Shown piece after piece: positions 11,617 to 23,754 of a stretch of DNA of 64,000 bases. This DNA comes from Papaver somniferum (taxonomy: Eukaryota > Streptophyta > Magnoliopsida > Ranunculales > Papaveraceae), in contig NW_020621936.1 in NCBI RefSeq assembly GCF_003573695.1, forward strand, positions 4,588,001 through 4,652,000, read 5' to 3'. Every line of letters begins with the position of its first letter. The stretch's first letter is position 1. The notes beneath the pieces were generated by a model. That model did no database searches, had not been told where the DNA came from, and saw only the letters and a list, made by a program, of their open reading frames with translations. Made by a program: the position numbers and the translations under genes.

Positions 11617-11624
11617 CTTTTATA
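11617..11624 (-). promoter_or_regulatory. TATA box for the antisense PMD transcript
   Basis: The minus strand reads TATAAAAG, followed about 25-40 bp downstream by the GC-rich 5'-UTR exon. It lies about 300 bp from the inner edge of the 3' LTR. The antisense gene therefore seems to have its own internal promoter and not to borrow the LTR promoter. Confidence 0.5.
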
Positions 11625-11928
11625 TCAATTTTATTTCCAAAACCTAATTTTCTAAGGATTTCCTTATTGGGCCAGACCCGCGAATCCTAACCGACCACAG
11701 ACTCGTCGTCCAAACCAGCGGTTCAACGCCAATTTATGCTCATCAAACGACGCTCCAATCATGACATTGAAGCCTTCATCAAGTCGTGGTTTGCTCATTC
11801 TCTCTAAATCCGGTAACGTCTCAACTTACGACTAAGTTCAATTACTGGTATTATTATTTATGGCTGGAAAATCACCATTTAATGCTGACTGAGGAACACA
11901 GCTTTCCTCAGTAAGCAGGGGACTTACT
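11625..11928 (+). other. Pre-LTR spacer and polypurine tract of the Tat-like element
   Basis: This non-coding spacer ends in AGTAAGCAGGGGACTTAC directly before the TGTAGATGG start of the 3' LTR. A short purine-rich GCAGGGGA run at this place is the expected plus-strand priming site of Tat-lineage elements. Confidence 0.55.
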
Positions 11929-12162
11929 GTAGATGGTGGATTTTCGACAAAGGATAAATTTGTAAACTCATAATTATACGAAGCTCTGATTCAGCAATCA
12001 TACGTGAGTATCGAGACACGGGTCTCTCAACGAATTCTCAACGGGGAGTACCTTCTCTCAGAGTACATGTGGATATGTAGTCTCACGACTGGACAACGAC
12101 ATATCTCATGAATACTGAATACTTTCAGTGATTATTTCTATATAGCATCACGTGATGGACGG

Positions 12163-12312
12163 CTCCTAGACAGCTTGCTCTGCTAGTATAGAGTGATAAT
12201 GTCTTCAGGAACAAACAACGAGTTTACCCTGACTATATAAAGGATATGACTTACCGACAAGCTCATATCGGGATAATTAATGCTCCTAGAAAGCTTGCTC
12301 TGCTAGTATAGA
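12163..12312 (+). repeat. 30-bp direct repeat pair in U3
   Basis: The segment CTCCTAGACAGCTTGCTCTG plus the following CTAGTATAGA occurs at 12163 and again, with one base changed, at 12283, about 120 bp apart. Paired short repeats upstream of the LTR promoter are often regulatory or the product of slippage; nothing more can be said. Confidence 0.7.
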
Positions 12313-12344
12313 TCCACAAAGTTAATTATTCCTAATTACAATTG

Positions 12345-12640
12345 CTCTTATTCCATGGTCGAATCCACGACTGGTCTCATGGAATGGCAATAACAATTGT
12401 TCTGATTCTATGATCGAATCCACGGCTTGATCTCATAGAAAAGAAATAACTGTGTTATCTCATTACTCCGATTTCATGATCGAATCCACAACTGGTCTCA
12501 TAAATGGTAATGGATAAATCTTAATTACTCCGATTCTATGGTCGAATCTACGATCCCATGGAATGGTAATGCTCACTTTATTATCCTGAATTCGTAGTCG
12601 AATCCTCAGCTGATCCTATGAATTAATAATAAACATCTTA
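12345..12640 (+). repeat. Degenerate tandem repeat of about 60-75 bp in U3
   Basis: Four to five units each contain a GGTCGAATCCACGACTGGTC-like core flanked by short complementary arms (ATTCCATGG ... CATGGAAT, TTCTATG ... CATAGAA). Each unit could therefore fold into a small hairpin. Units start near 12350, 12408, 12468, 12532 and 12592. They vary more between each other than the two LTRs do, so the array predates the insertion. Confidence 0.65.
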
Positions 12641-15278
12641 TTACTCAGTTTTGTGAATTATTCTCCACTGAATTCCACAATTAGTAATAAATAATCAACA
12701 ACCGGGCGTCTGATCTACCTCTAAGTAAGCCCCGATTCAAATGGTGAAGGTGTATTCAACGACGATACACTAACAGTCACCGCACGAACGAGTATTTCAA
12801 TATACAACGAAACGATGAACCTATGCAAAATAGAGAAGAAAATAATAAATAATTAAAAATATTGACCAGGGTGCTGGGAGCACGGACACACGACCAACCG
12901 ACCGTGTCGTGGTCAATCCCACGCCAGTTTTATATTTTTAATGCATTTTTATTATTCTCCATGATTTGATGAAAATTCTCTCATTTTACCAAATCTCCTT
13001 CGTCTCGAGGAAACTCCTCGGTTTCATGGTACTTTCATAAATCCATAAAAAATAATATAAAATTAAAGAAAGGAGTGTGGGGCGTGACCATTGGCCAACC
13101 GGCCATGCCTTGGTCCCAACCGGCCCCACACCCCACGGTTCCTTATTATTTTATTATTATTATTATTTCTCTAATTTCATGAAAAAACTCCTTGATTTCA
13201 TGGTATTTTTGCACAAATCATCAAATAATAATAAAATAAATTATGAAAACTTGTGGGACCGGGCCTTGGCCGGCCGGCCATGCCCTAGCAGGTCCCACAC
13301 GCCCCTTTGTTTTATTATTATATTATTATTAGTTTTCCTTGAATTCATCAAATTCCTTGATTTCATGGTATTTCTCTCAAATTAGGAAAAATTCCCTCAA
13401 ATCATCAAAATACTTAAAAATATTAAAAAATAGGGAAACTCATGGGATCGGGCCCTAGCCGGCCGTCCATGCCTTCCACGGTCCCACATGCCCTTGTTTT
13501 TATTATTTTAATATTTTTTGCTTCCTTGAACTCATGAAAACTCCTTCAATTCATGGAAACTCCCTAAATTCATCAAATTTCTCAAAATTCATGAATTTTA
13601 CATAAAATCATCAAAATATTATAAAATTAAGGAAAAGGCACCACGGGACCGTGGCCACGACCGGCCGACCATGCCTTGACCAAGGCGGTCTCACGCCTCC
13701 TCATTCCTTATTTTATAATTATTTTTCATCATCTCATGGTGTTTTCCTCAGTTTCGTCGAAACCTTAATTTTGGCATATTTTCTCGAATGGATGCTCAAT
13801 CGCATGTCAGAAAATATCAAAATTCTCAGGACTGAGACGCGGACGCCTTGGGGACACGGGCACGCTATCTTGACCGACCAGGATTGGCTCTTTGGCTCAC
13901 GGAAGCCGGTCCCATCTATTTTCACAGTTTTGACCTAATTTGCACAATTGCTCGTATTAGGTCCAAAACTCTCCCAAACACTTTGGATTTTCATGAAGTG
14001 ATCTTCAGGCGGTCACGGGACAACCCAGGGCCGGTTTCATGACTCCATGGTCGGTCCCTCGCCTCGTCATAATTAATTAGGTTTTCTCACCTAAGGCTCA
14101 GGCGAGCATTTTTGAATAAATGATTAAGCCAGCATTTAATCATTCTTCCACCAACAAATCGTCAAATATTCAGGAGTTCTTCGTATTTGCTCACGTGAGA
14201 ATATGGACACTACATGGTTGATCCACGGTCCCATGTAGTCGCTCCCTCTTTCGTCCCATGGTTGAAATTCTGACGAACCATGAATTGATCATCAATTGAT
14301 CAAATTAGGGTTTCTGAATCCAAGGATCATCATTCCAGATTCCAACCTTAATAATTTTACGACGAACTCATGGTCATTAATCTTATTAATTATGCTCGGT
14401 TCAACAACCAGTACTTTAATTAATATTTTTGGTACGCTGCCAATAATCCATCAGATGAGCAACACATTCTCAGACGATCAAATATTCAACAATTCATCAC
14501 ATGGGCAGCATTTGCTCAGATGAGGAATATTTGCTCAAACCAAGGAATATTGGTTCAACAATCGATATTCAACGATCCATCGAATGAGCAATACTTGCTC
14601 ACTTCATCGTAAGAACCATACCTCTGTCTCATGACATGTTCAATTCATGAGTTTCAGAACATCATGTTCAACTCAACGACTACATGGACTCATCGTCCCA
14701 TCAAACCACGAAGTCATCAATTGACTAACAAACCACGAGACGTCAATCGTGTCACTTGGGGGGATATCACTTAGGGTTTTGGTCTGGCGGTCTACGACAC
14801 GTGTGTTCAAACACACGATGGAATGTGAGCAAGTCATGCAATCAGTTGAAGGAATTCACGAGGTAGTGGGTGGAAAACGACCAAGTCTCCACACGTTGAG
14901 CAACTGGTTTCAAACACAATCTCCTCTTCCCCACTCCTTGATTCCATCAACTGTCACACTTCATGGAATCATGGCGTCTACAATTCCAGCAATATAAATA
15001 AGTCTCTGAATCATTATTGAATAAGCATCATCAGTATCATCAATCTCATGTCTCATCGACAACACGAGATCATCAACTCATCAATTGAGCAACCACTCTC
15101 AATTGAGCAATTTCAATCACTCGGAGCTTATCGTATTCGGAATTCACACACCCACAATCTTTGATTACCATTGATTCCATACATTTCTCAGCTTCCCTCC
15201 TACAGATCAACCTATCCTCTCTTGTGACCGAATTTACTCTGGAACGGTCATTTTCTTGATTTAGGCCAGAGTACTACA

Positions 15279-15424
15279 GATTGATCTCTAGAATCTAAAG
15301 CACCCCCTTTGCAGCGGTGCATATGTGTGAGGTTTAACATTTTGATCGGTTCTAGGAGTCTCCTTCGTACAGTCGTCTCCTCAATTCCTCAAAAACCAAA
15401 AAATTGTTTTTCCCCATCTACAAC
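15279..15424. other. Unassigned 146-bp junction sequence
   Basis: This lies between the end of the Tat-like LTR and the first base matching the copia LTR. It has no counterpart in either intact copia LTR or in the Tat element, and no ORF. Confidence 0.5.
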
Positions 15425-17528
15425 TATATAGACTAGATCATACACATTTGACATTTTGAGATGAGCATTCATTGCTTATATTTTATCTCGAAATCCTGTG
15501 TTGGTAAAGCGTTTCGCTTTGATCAAGTTTATCTTCACCTAGTGACGAAAGTCATGAAAAGTTTCAATCACTTTGAGAATTGCTCTGACGTGAATCGGTC
15601 TGTGAATATCGTCTACATAGAGTCCTCTGATAATGTCTCAATGATTGAAATAAAAGTTTAGATTACATAAACTTGTATTCCTTGAACTGAAGTTTTCGAA
15701 CTTTGTTGATCAAGAGAAATCGGGAGGATTGTGGAATTGGCTTGCCAAGTTCACGAACTGTCGGAAGTTCTCGACCGAGAATTTCTGTTGGATTTTCCAA
15801 AACTCGTTTGTGTTATGTCCGCGAACTTCATCTGCAAACCAAGTCCGCAAACTGGCGGAAGTTCTCTTTCCGAGAATTTCAGCTGAGTTTGGAAAACGCA
15901 ACCGATTAACTTAAGTCCGCAAACTTGTTTGTGAACTTAAGAGGTTATGATCTAAAGATGTGCTCTAAACATGAAACATTAAATTACTAAGGAATGCTTT
16001 ATGCAAACCGTGGCTATAATGTTCATTATCCGATTCAATCGAATCGAATCATCTTTGTTTCAATTGTGTCTTGTGTAGTTACATAATATCTCATAGCAAT
16101 TGAACAACTCTTTAACTAGTTCATTTGAGTCAATTGAACTAGTTATGGTGAAGAAGAACAAGGTTAATATGAAATGCTCATATGGTTAACCTTTTGGGTT
16201 ACTATGTTGAACCAACATACACGTACACGTTTGGGCATGGTTTTCACGAACCCAGTAAACGTCTACCCAAGTGTGTGTGACAAGCTGAATTTTCGATCTA
16301 ACGGTTGAGAAATATTAGCTTGAATCTAAATCAGGTTTTCATCTAAGGGTGAATAAGGATTTCTTTGTAACTAAGGCAAAACCCTGATTCGAAGGCTATA
16401 TAAAGGAGACATCTAGCATTTTGCAAAACTAATCCCCATACGTCTGTGTGCTACTAGTGCGCCCGCTAGAGTCGATCTCCATTAACCTTTGATTTTATTC
16501 TCTAAAATCAGGTTAATGACTTAAAGACTTCATTGGGATTGTGAAGCCAGACCGATACTACTTTATCGTAGTTGTGTGATCTGATCTTGCATCTTCTATC
16601 GTACGAGTACAATCGATTGATTGGCTTGAGATCGTGAGAGTCTCTGATAGGAAAGATAAATAATTCACAAACATCTTCGTCTCACTGTTTGTGATTCCTC
16701 GACAATCCGCTTGTGTAGTCAGGAAGGATTCTAGAGAGGTGATTGATTAATCTAGGCTATTCTTTGGAAATATAAGACCGGATTATCAATTGGTTCCTGT
16801 TCACCTTGATTTCATATCAAAAGACGGAACAAACCTAGGGTTTATCCGTGGGAGACATATTTATCCTTTTATAGACTTTTCTGTGTGAGACAGATCTGTT
16901 TATTATATAGTCTGTGATTTTGGGTTACAACAACTCTTGGTTGTGGGTGAGATCAGCTAAGGGAATCAAGTGTGCAGTATCCTGCTGGGATTAGAGGCGT
17001 AGGAGTACAAATGTACCTTGGATCGGTGGGAGATTGATTGGGGTTCAACTATAATCCAGTCCGAAGTTAGTTTGAAGTAGGCTAGTGTCTGTAGCGGCTT
17101 AATATAGTGTGTATTCAATCTGGACTAGGTCCGGGGTTTTTCTGCATTTGCGGTTTCCTCGTCAACAAAATTTCTGGTGTATGTGTTATTTCTTTTCCGC
17201 ATTATATTTTATATAATCGAAAAAATACAGGTTGTGCGTTCGTGATCATCAATTGGAAATCCAACCTTTGGTTGTTTATTGATATTAATTGATCCTTGGA
17301 CATTGGTCTTTGGTACCGTCCAAGTAGTCTTTGTATTTGATAAAGACTCGCTATTGTTTTTAGCTTGAGTAAAAATCAAATCAAGAGAGAGATATTAACT
17401 CCTTGAGATATTATTATCTAGATTGAGTCTGACTGTCTAGTTGATTCTCTAGCAAAGTATTTCGGAGTTAGTCCATACAGATTGCTAAGCGAAATATTGG
17501 GTGGTGTTGTTAGACCCCCGCTTTTTGA
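15425..17528 (+). mobile_element. 5' LTR (left-truncated) of a non-autonomous Sirevirus-like copia element
   Basis: This matches 21650-23754 closely throughout but lacks the first 290 bp or so of that LTR. It ends CCCCCGCTTTTTGA (CTTTTTCA in the other copies), directly followed by a tRNA-Met-type primer binding site. It contains imperfect palindromic modules of the AGTCCGCGAACT type (15747-15920) and a TATA box at 16397. Loss of the left end means the promoter is kept but the terminal integrase-recognition sequence is gone. Confidence 0.85.
16397..16404 (+). promoter_or_regulatory. LTR TATA box
   Basis: TATATAAA followed by GGAGACATCTAGCA. The same motif occurs at 22619 and 36079 in the other two copia LTRs, including the diverged one, so it is conserved and likely the LTR promoter. 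Confidence 0.7.
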
Positions 17529-17530
17529 AT

Positions 17531-17542
17531 TGGTATCAGAGC
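17531..17542 (+). other. Primer binding site, tRNA-iMet type
   Basis: TGGTATCAGAGC lies three bases after the LTR end. This is the standard complement of the 3' end of plant initiator methionine tRNA used by copia elements. Confidence 0.85.
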
Positions 17543-17594
17543 AGGCAAACACGTTTAAGACCTAACAAGTCTGTGTTTGTAGCGATCTGACTCT

Positions 17595-18679
17595 ATGGAA
17601 AGAAGTGTTATCTCTATTAACATACCACCAGTCCTCGATGGCTCAAACTATTTATGGTGGAAAGTTGTTATGCGCACTTTTCTTCAGTCGCGTGACTTCC
17701 AATCATGGATATGTGTTGTGAATGGCTATGAGACTCCCGTTGTTATGAAAAGAGATGTTGTTGTACCAAAAGATTTATGTATGTACAATACTGCCGAGTT
17801 AGTTGCTGCAAGACAAAACTCCGACGGGTTGAACGTCATCCTACATGCAGTTTCCCCAAACCTTAGACATCATGTGATCTCATGCACTACGTCTAAAGAA
17901 GCTTGGGATACTTTAGAAAGCGTATTTGAAGGTAACCCCAGTGAAAAGGAAGCTAGGCTTCGAAACCTTAATGCTGAATGGGAAGACCTTTCTATGGCAG
18001 AAGAAGATTCGTTCGACGATTTTTGTCACAAACTGTCTGAAATTGTTAATGCATCATGTGCATTGGGTAGGACATTTCCTGAAAAGGACATTTGATGAAA
18101 ATCCTTCGATCGTTGCCATCCAGATACGAATCTAAAAGACATGCCATCGTTGAAGGAAATAACCTTAATACTCTTTCACGAAACACACTGGTCGGAAAAA
18201 TTAGAATTTTCGATCGCAAATATATGGCAAGAGACGATCATCATTTGCTTGGAAACCGTGTCACCTCTCCTGATCATAAATCTTGTCATCCAAAATTGAC
18301 GAAAGAGAAAAGTGAGAATTGCTTTATTTCTACGTTGTCTTTGTTTATACAAAAACTTAAGAAGATCCTCAGACGTAGTAAAAGAAAGTCTCAAAAGGAA
18401 ACTTCTTTAGTCAATATAAAGGATAAGAATACCAAGAAGAACCGTACTAATGAAACTGGTCTTATGTGTGTTCAAGCCTCTTCGAAAAATCCTGAAACGA
18501 AGATAAGAGAGATAACTAAAGCATGGATGAATACTCTTGATTATTGTCCTGAGGAAATCTATGATTGCTCTCTCAGTCTTTTTACTGAAAATCATTCTCA
18601 TGATTCCTTCGTGACATGTCCTCCTGTGTTGGATCAGCAAACCTCTCCTGATTTTGTGTTCACCTCAGGATCATCTTAG
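17595..18679 (+). pseudogene. Copia gag, split by one frameshift
   Basis: The first part (17595-18095) begins MERSVISINIPPVLDGSNYL and continues through a WWKVVMRTFLQ motif, the N-terminal gag signature (DUF4219/UBN2 type). Its second half ends in FDDFCHKLSEIV. The homologous frame resumes at 18092 with KILRSLPSRYES, normally continuous with the first part. One base appears to be missing near 18093. The second part runs to 18679 with a basic region but no CCHC zinc knuckle. No protease, integrase, reverse transcriptase or RNase H follows, so the element is non-autonomous. The lesion could be real or a single-base assembly error. Confidence 0.75.
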
Positions 18680-19152
18680 CACGTCAAATAAAAAAAAGTC
18701 CTTCCTGGCTAACCGTAGTATGCTGAAAACAAAAAGGAAGTCTACCTTTCATCAAAAGGTGTTTTCAAAAATGGTGCAGAATTTGCAAAGATTTGCAGTC
18801 AATTTTTCTAAAACTCTGATCACAATGGATAAGCAGAAACCTAGTGAAATGGGTGGTTTCTCTCTTTGCAAAGATTATACCAGTCCAATATTGGATTGGA
18901 GGCCTTATGGTCAGTAATCTTGTTGAAAAATAATTCTTGTGTTCTCTTCCTCTTATACAAGAATCATAATATACAAGGGGACTGTAAGATTTTTTTTTGT
19001 GCTTTTTCAGGTCTTGTTCGTGAACGACTTCAGCTTTTTTGATAACCAACTTCTGTTAGGATTTGGTAAAAAGGGTGTTTCTGGGAATTCTACACCTGTA
19101 TTCCTTTTAAAAGGCTCTACCGCTTCAGCACTCTCATTTCATCCTCTCTATC

Positions 19153-19482
19153 ATGTCCTCCTCTAGTCTTTCAAGTAAAGAAAGTGATGTATGGACAGTT
19201 CTATTTCCCTCAAAGAAGATTCGCTTCGATTCTTCTGACAATGAGATGTGTTATGACAAACATGTCTCTTTTTCTGATGAGAACCCTTTTGTCTCTCAGT
19301 TTGATAAGCTCTCTCTAACCATGAATCTCGTTTTGGAACAAGTTCGTGCTCTGAAAAATGAACTTGAAGTGTCTTCCAAAAAACTTGAGGAGAAAATGGA
19401 TAGTCTTGAATCAAGGATTGACCTAATCGAAGATGAGCTTGAAGAATATAGGGAATACGGGAAGAATATTCAAGGTAAGTGA
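19153..19482 (+). CDS. Small coiled-coil ORF in the copia internal region (109 aa)
   Basis: It starts MSSSSLSSKESD and has a charged middle. Its last 50 residues (LVLEQVRALKNELEVSSKKL and on to EEYREYG) show clear heptad spacing of leucines and isoleucines, consistent with a coiled coil. Its place, between gag and a long non-coding tail, recalls the extra coiled-coil proteins of Sireviruses, but the sequence itself is not one I recognise. It might equally be a remnant of the gag C-terminus or of a captured gene. Low confidence that it is expressed. Confidence 0.4.
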   Translation: MSSSSLSSKESDVWTVLFPSKKIRFDSSDNEMCYDKHVSFSDENPFVSQFDKLSLTMNLVLEQVRALKNELEVSSKKLEEKMDSLESRIDLIEDELEEYREYGKNIQGK

Positions 19483-21349
19483 AATGATTGATAAGAAGTA
19501 TAGATACCTAGTATGTCTTCTTTTTGGATTAGTTGGAAGAATAACTAGTGCTTTGAATAGCGATGATTGTGACTACACATAGCTATTTTTGTTTTCATCT
19601 TCTTATGTTAATTTTTAGGTTTATTGGTATTAAATTCTAAAAATTTGGAGGAGGATGTTTATTGCAGTATTTTAATGGTTTGTGATATTGCAATATTTTT
19701 ATGAGATATATATTGTTTACGTCCGTAAACTTGAAGGTCCCATATTGCAGTCAAAAGTAAAGTCGTTCATGAATCGGTATTCGTATGGATGAAAGGACGA
19801 ATGGACTTTTGACATATATAAAAGTTATGCCTATGCAGTCATGTATTTGATGGAAAATAGGATAAAATCTTTTGTTCAATAAGGATAAAGTCTATTATGT
19901 CGTTATGATGGAAAATAAAATAGATCCTTGTATGTTATCCACGGTATTGATCTTCATTGATCCATTTTATTATGTTTTACCGTGAAGGCTCCATTGTGTG
20001 TCTTATGTTGAGCACCTTACAGCTAAGTCGATTTACCTTGGATTTGTTGGTTGTTCCATAAGATGTTATATGTCGAGCATTAGGAACTAAATTAATCAAC
20101 TAGTTTGGTTATTTAGTTAGTACTCTATAAGTCTTCCTTCTTATGTTGAGTACATGTACGGTTAAGGTTGTCATATTCTATGATGAACTTAGTCGGGGTT
20201 CCATAAGTTCTCTTATGTTGATCCCAAAATAATTAAATTAATTACTTCGGTGATTAGTTTGGTTGTTTGTATTCCAATTAGATTAATTATAGGTTCTCTT
20301 GTAATTAATCTAGTTGAGTTTTCATATATTCCACAAGTTCTTGTGTTGAGTATATGAAAGGCTACACTATCATGTTCTTTGGTTAATGTAGTCATATATT
20401 CCGTAAGGTTTTCCTTATGTTGAGTATTTGAACGGTTAAGTTAGTCATCTCCGTGTGATTGACTTAGTCGTAGCTCCGTGAGTTTACTTATGTTGAGCAC
20501 TTTCAATTAAACTGATAACTTTTGTGGTTTAATTTAGTTGCGTATTCCAATTGAATTAATCATGGGTTTACTTGTGGTTAATTTGGTTGAGCTTTGGATA
20601 TAGAAAATCATTCCTATGGTTTTTGGTGTCCAATAAAAAATCCTTCTTTTCTTTCGAAATTAAGGTCGCTCTTTTTGTTCTCTCGGGAATGACATCAAAT
20701 GGGGGAGAGTTCTTTTGAACTTGTGTTTAATGGTAATATCTTGCGGGGAGTGCGGCTGTGGAATTTTATAGGGGTTATCTTGTATCTTAAAACTCCATGA
20801 TGAATGTTGTTAGCTTCGGCTATTAGATTGCATCTAAATTCAGTTGGTATGTATTTTTCTTTTGGTCATGAAATGTCTCTTGTAGAAATTTCATTATGAT
20901 CCCATTCTTGTACCCTTGCCAATTTTATTGACAAAAAGGGGGAGCAATATTGTAGTTCACACTACAAATACATATGGTTTTCGGATCATTGTGTAAGGGG
21001 GAGTAGTTTCCATGATCGAGATGGGGTATTGACTAAGGGGGAGTGATACATATCGCCGTAGTATTATTGTTAAAGTCGTGATACAATTGGACTTTGATGT
21101 TATATAATAATACTATGACATTGTATAATAATGATCGAGAATCTCGATTTCTCTCATTGTTATAGCTACGGATCTTCAACAACGACGGTGCTAAACTTAC
21201 AACCTTTGGGATCATTGGAGTACTTGGAAGGACGAAGATTTCAAGGAACGTTGAAGATTAGACTATGGAATAGGAGCCAGTAAAGTTTATTTTTTTTGTA
21301 TTCCATATGTATTAATAGTTTTGTCACTAAAATTGACAAAGGGGGAGAT
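19483..21349 (+). other. Non-coding internal tail with degenerate repeats and several polypurine tracts
   Basis: From about 19985 to 20560 a degenerate unit built on CCATAAG...TTATGTTGAGCA recurs at least seven times, every 60-90 bp. Then four purine runs appear: near 20697 (GGGGGAGAG), 20934 (AAAGGGGGAGCAA), 20995 (AAGGGGGAGTAG) and 21034 (AAGGGGGAGTGA). The final tract at 21336-21348 (GACAAAGGGGGAG) lies at the LTR edge. Multiplied polypurine tracts ahead of the 3' LTR are a known hallmark of the Sirevirus lineage, which is the main reason for that assignment. No long ORF is present. Confidence 0.65.
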
Positions 21350-23754
21350 TGATAGAGCATAGCTCGGTCAACCTCGCATGCGTTGCTATCTCAAGCATGT
21401 TTGTCAATGTTAGTGATCAAAACTATAAGTTTTTCTTTCTAGCCTACATAGATAAGTCTCAGACTAGGATAGAAAAGTTTAGTTGAGATCAAGGATTTAT
21501 GGCGATTCATCATACAACGACGAAGATCTATACAAGGAACCGTGGAACTTCATCAACAAAAAGGTATGTGGAGACTTGAACTTATCTATCATTCAAAAGT
21601 ATATCTCTTCTATCTCCTACTTCTTATGAGACAAAAGTCGTATGCTATATAGAATAAATCATACACATTTGACATTTCGAGCTGAGCATTCATTGCTTAT
21701 CTTTTATCTCGAAATCGTGTGTTGGTAAAGCGTTTCGCTTTGATCAAGTTTATCTTCCCCTAGTGACGAAAGTCGTGAAAAGTTTCAATCACTTTGAGAA
21801 TTGCTCTGACGTGAATCGGTCTGTGAATAATGGCTACATAGCGTCCTCTGAGAATGTCTCAATGATTGAAATAAGAGTTTAGATTACATACCTTGTATTC
21901 CTTGAACCGAAGTTTTCGAACTTTGTTGATCAAGAGAAATCGGGAGGATTGTGGAATTGTCTTGCCAAGTCCGCGAACTGTCGGAAATTCTCGACCGAGA
22001 ATTTCTGCTGGATTTTCCAAAACTCGTTTGTGTGCTAAGTCCGCGAAATCAGTCCGCGAACCCAGTCCGCGAAATGGCGGAAGTTCTCTTTCCGAGAATT
22101 TCTGCTGAGTTTGGAAAACTCAACCGATTAACTTAAGTCCGCGAACTTGTTTGTGAACTTAAGAGGTTATGATCTAAAGATGTGCTCTGAACATGAAACA
22201 TTAAATTACTAAGGAATGCTTTATGCAAACCGTGGCTATAATGTTCATGAGCCGATTCAATCGAATCGAATCATCTTTGTTTCAATTGTGTCTTGTGTAG
22301 TTACATAATATCTCGTAGCAATTGAACAACTCTTTAACTAGTTCATTTGAGTCAATTGAACTAGTTATGGTGAAGAAGAACAAGGTTAATATGAAATGCT
22401 CATATGGTTAACCTTTTGGGTTACTATGTTGAATCAACATACACGTACACGTTTGGGTATGGTTTTCACGAACCCAGTAAACGTCTACCCAAGTGTGTGT
22501 GACAAGCTAAGTTTTCGATCTAACGGTTGAGAAATATTAGCTTGAATCTAAATCAGGTTTTCATCTAACGGTGAATAAGGATTGCTTTGCAACTAAGGCA
22601 AAACCTTGATTTGAAGGCTATATAAAGGAGACATCTAGGATTGTGCAAAACTAATCCCCACACGTCTGTGTGCTACTAGTGCGCCCGCTAGAGTCGATCT
22701 CCATTAACCTTTGATTTTATTCTCTAAAATCAGGTTAACGACTTAAAGACTTCATTGGGATTGTGAAGCCAGACCGATGCTACTTTATCGTAGTTGTGTG
22801 ATCTGATCTTGCATCTTCTATCGTACGAGTACAATCGATTGATTGGCTTGATATCGTGAGAGTTCTCCGATAGGCAAGATAAAGAAGTCACAAATATCTT
22901 CGTCTCACTGTTTGTGATTCCTCGACAATCCTCTTGTGTAGTCAGGAAGGATTGTAGAGAGGTGATTGATTAATCTAGGTTGTTCTTCGGAAAATATAAG
23001 ACCGAATTATCAATTGGTTCCTATTCACCTTGATTTCATATCAAAAGACGGAACAAAACCTAGGGTTTATCTGTGGGAGACAGATTTATCCTTTTATAGA
23101 CTTTTCTGTGTGAGACAGACATGTTTATTATCAAGTCTGTGATTTTGGGTTACATCAACTCTTTGTTGTGGGTGAGATCAGCTAAGGGAATCAAGTGCGC
23201 AGCATCCTGCTGGGATCAGAGGCGTAGGAGTACAACTGTACCTTGGATCGGTGGTAGACTGATTGGGGTTCAACTATAGTCCAGTCCGAAGTTAGTTTGC
23301 AGTAGGCTAGTGTCTGTAGCGGCTTAATACAGTGTGTATTCAATCTGGACTAGGTCCCGGGGTTTTTCTGCATTTGCGGTTTCCTCGTTAACAAAATTTC
23401 TGGTGTCTGTGTTATTTCTTTTCCGCATTATATTTTATATAATTGAAATAATACAGGTTGTGCGTTCGTGATCATCAATTGAAAATCCAACCTTTGGTTG
23501 TTGATTGATATTGATTGATCCTTGTACATTGGTCTTTGATACCGTCCAAGTATTCCTTGTATTTGATAAAGACTCGCTGTTGTTTTTAGCTTGAGTAAAA
23601 ATCAAATCAAGAGAGAGATATTAACTCCTTGAGATACTTTTATCTAGATTGAGTCTGACTGTCTAATTGATTCTCTAACAAAGTATTTCGGAGTTAGTCC
23701 ATACAGATTGTTAAGCGAAATATTGGGTGGTATTGTTAGACCCCCGCTTTTTCA
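21350..23754 (+). mobile_element. 3' LTR of the Sirevirus-like copia element (complete)
   Basis: It begins TGATAGAGCATAGCTCGG directly after the polypurine tract and ends CCCCCGCTTTTTCA, giving a TG...CA LTR of 2405 bp. It is nearly identical to 15425-17528. It has the palindromic AGTCCGCGAACT-type modules at 21967-22145 and a TATA box at 22619-22626. Confidence 0.9.
22619..22626 (+). promoter_or_regulatory. LTR TATA box
   Basis: TATATAAA, the counterpart of 16397 and 36079. In a 3' LTR it can drive read-out transcription to the right, toward the 3' end of the convergently oriented methyltransferase gene. Confidence 0.6.

Larger units (their letters stand above)
11929..15278 (+). mobile_element. 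3' LTR of the Tat-like element
   Basis: The LTR begins TGTAGATGGTGG after a polypurine tract. The repeat shared with the 5' LTR ends at 15275, and extending to the next CA gives a TG...CA element of about 3.35 kb. From 13010 on it matches 1-2250. The first 1.08 kb (U3) has no partner in the window and contains two sets of short direct repeats. Further ORF-like stretches (13077-13385, 13651-13938) are LTR sequence. No target-site duplication can be checked because the left end is outside the window. Confidence 0.8.

Noticed and set aside
1..15275. Segmental tandem duplication of 1-2250 and 13010-15275
   Set aside because: The copies flank a polyprotein ORF, and the right copy is preceded by a polypurine tract and TG start, so they are LTRs of one element.
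19985..20560. CRISPR-like array
   Set aside because: The repeats are degenerate, spacers are not unique, and the context is a eukaryotic retrotransposon.
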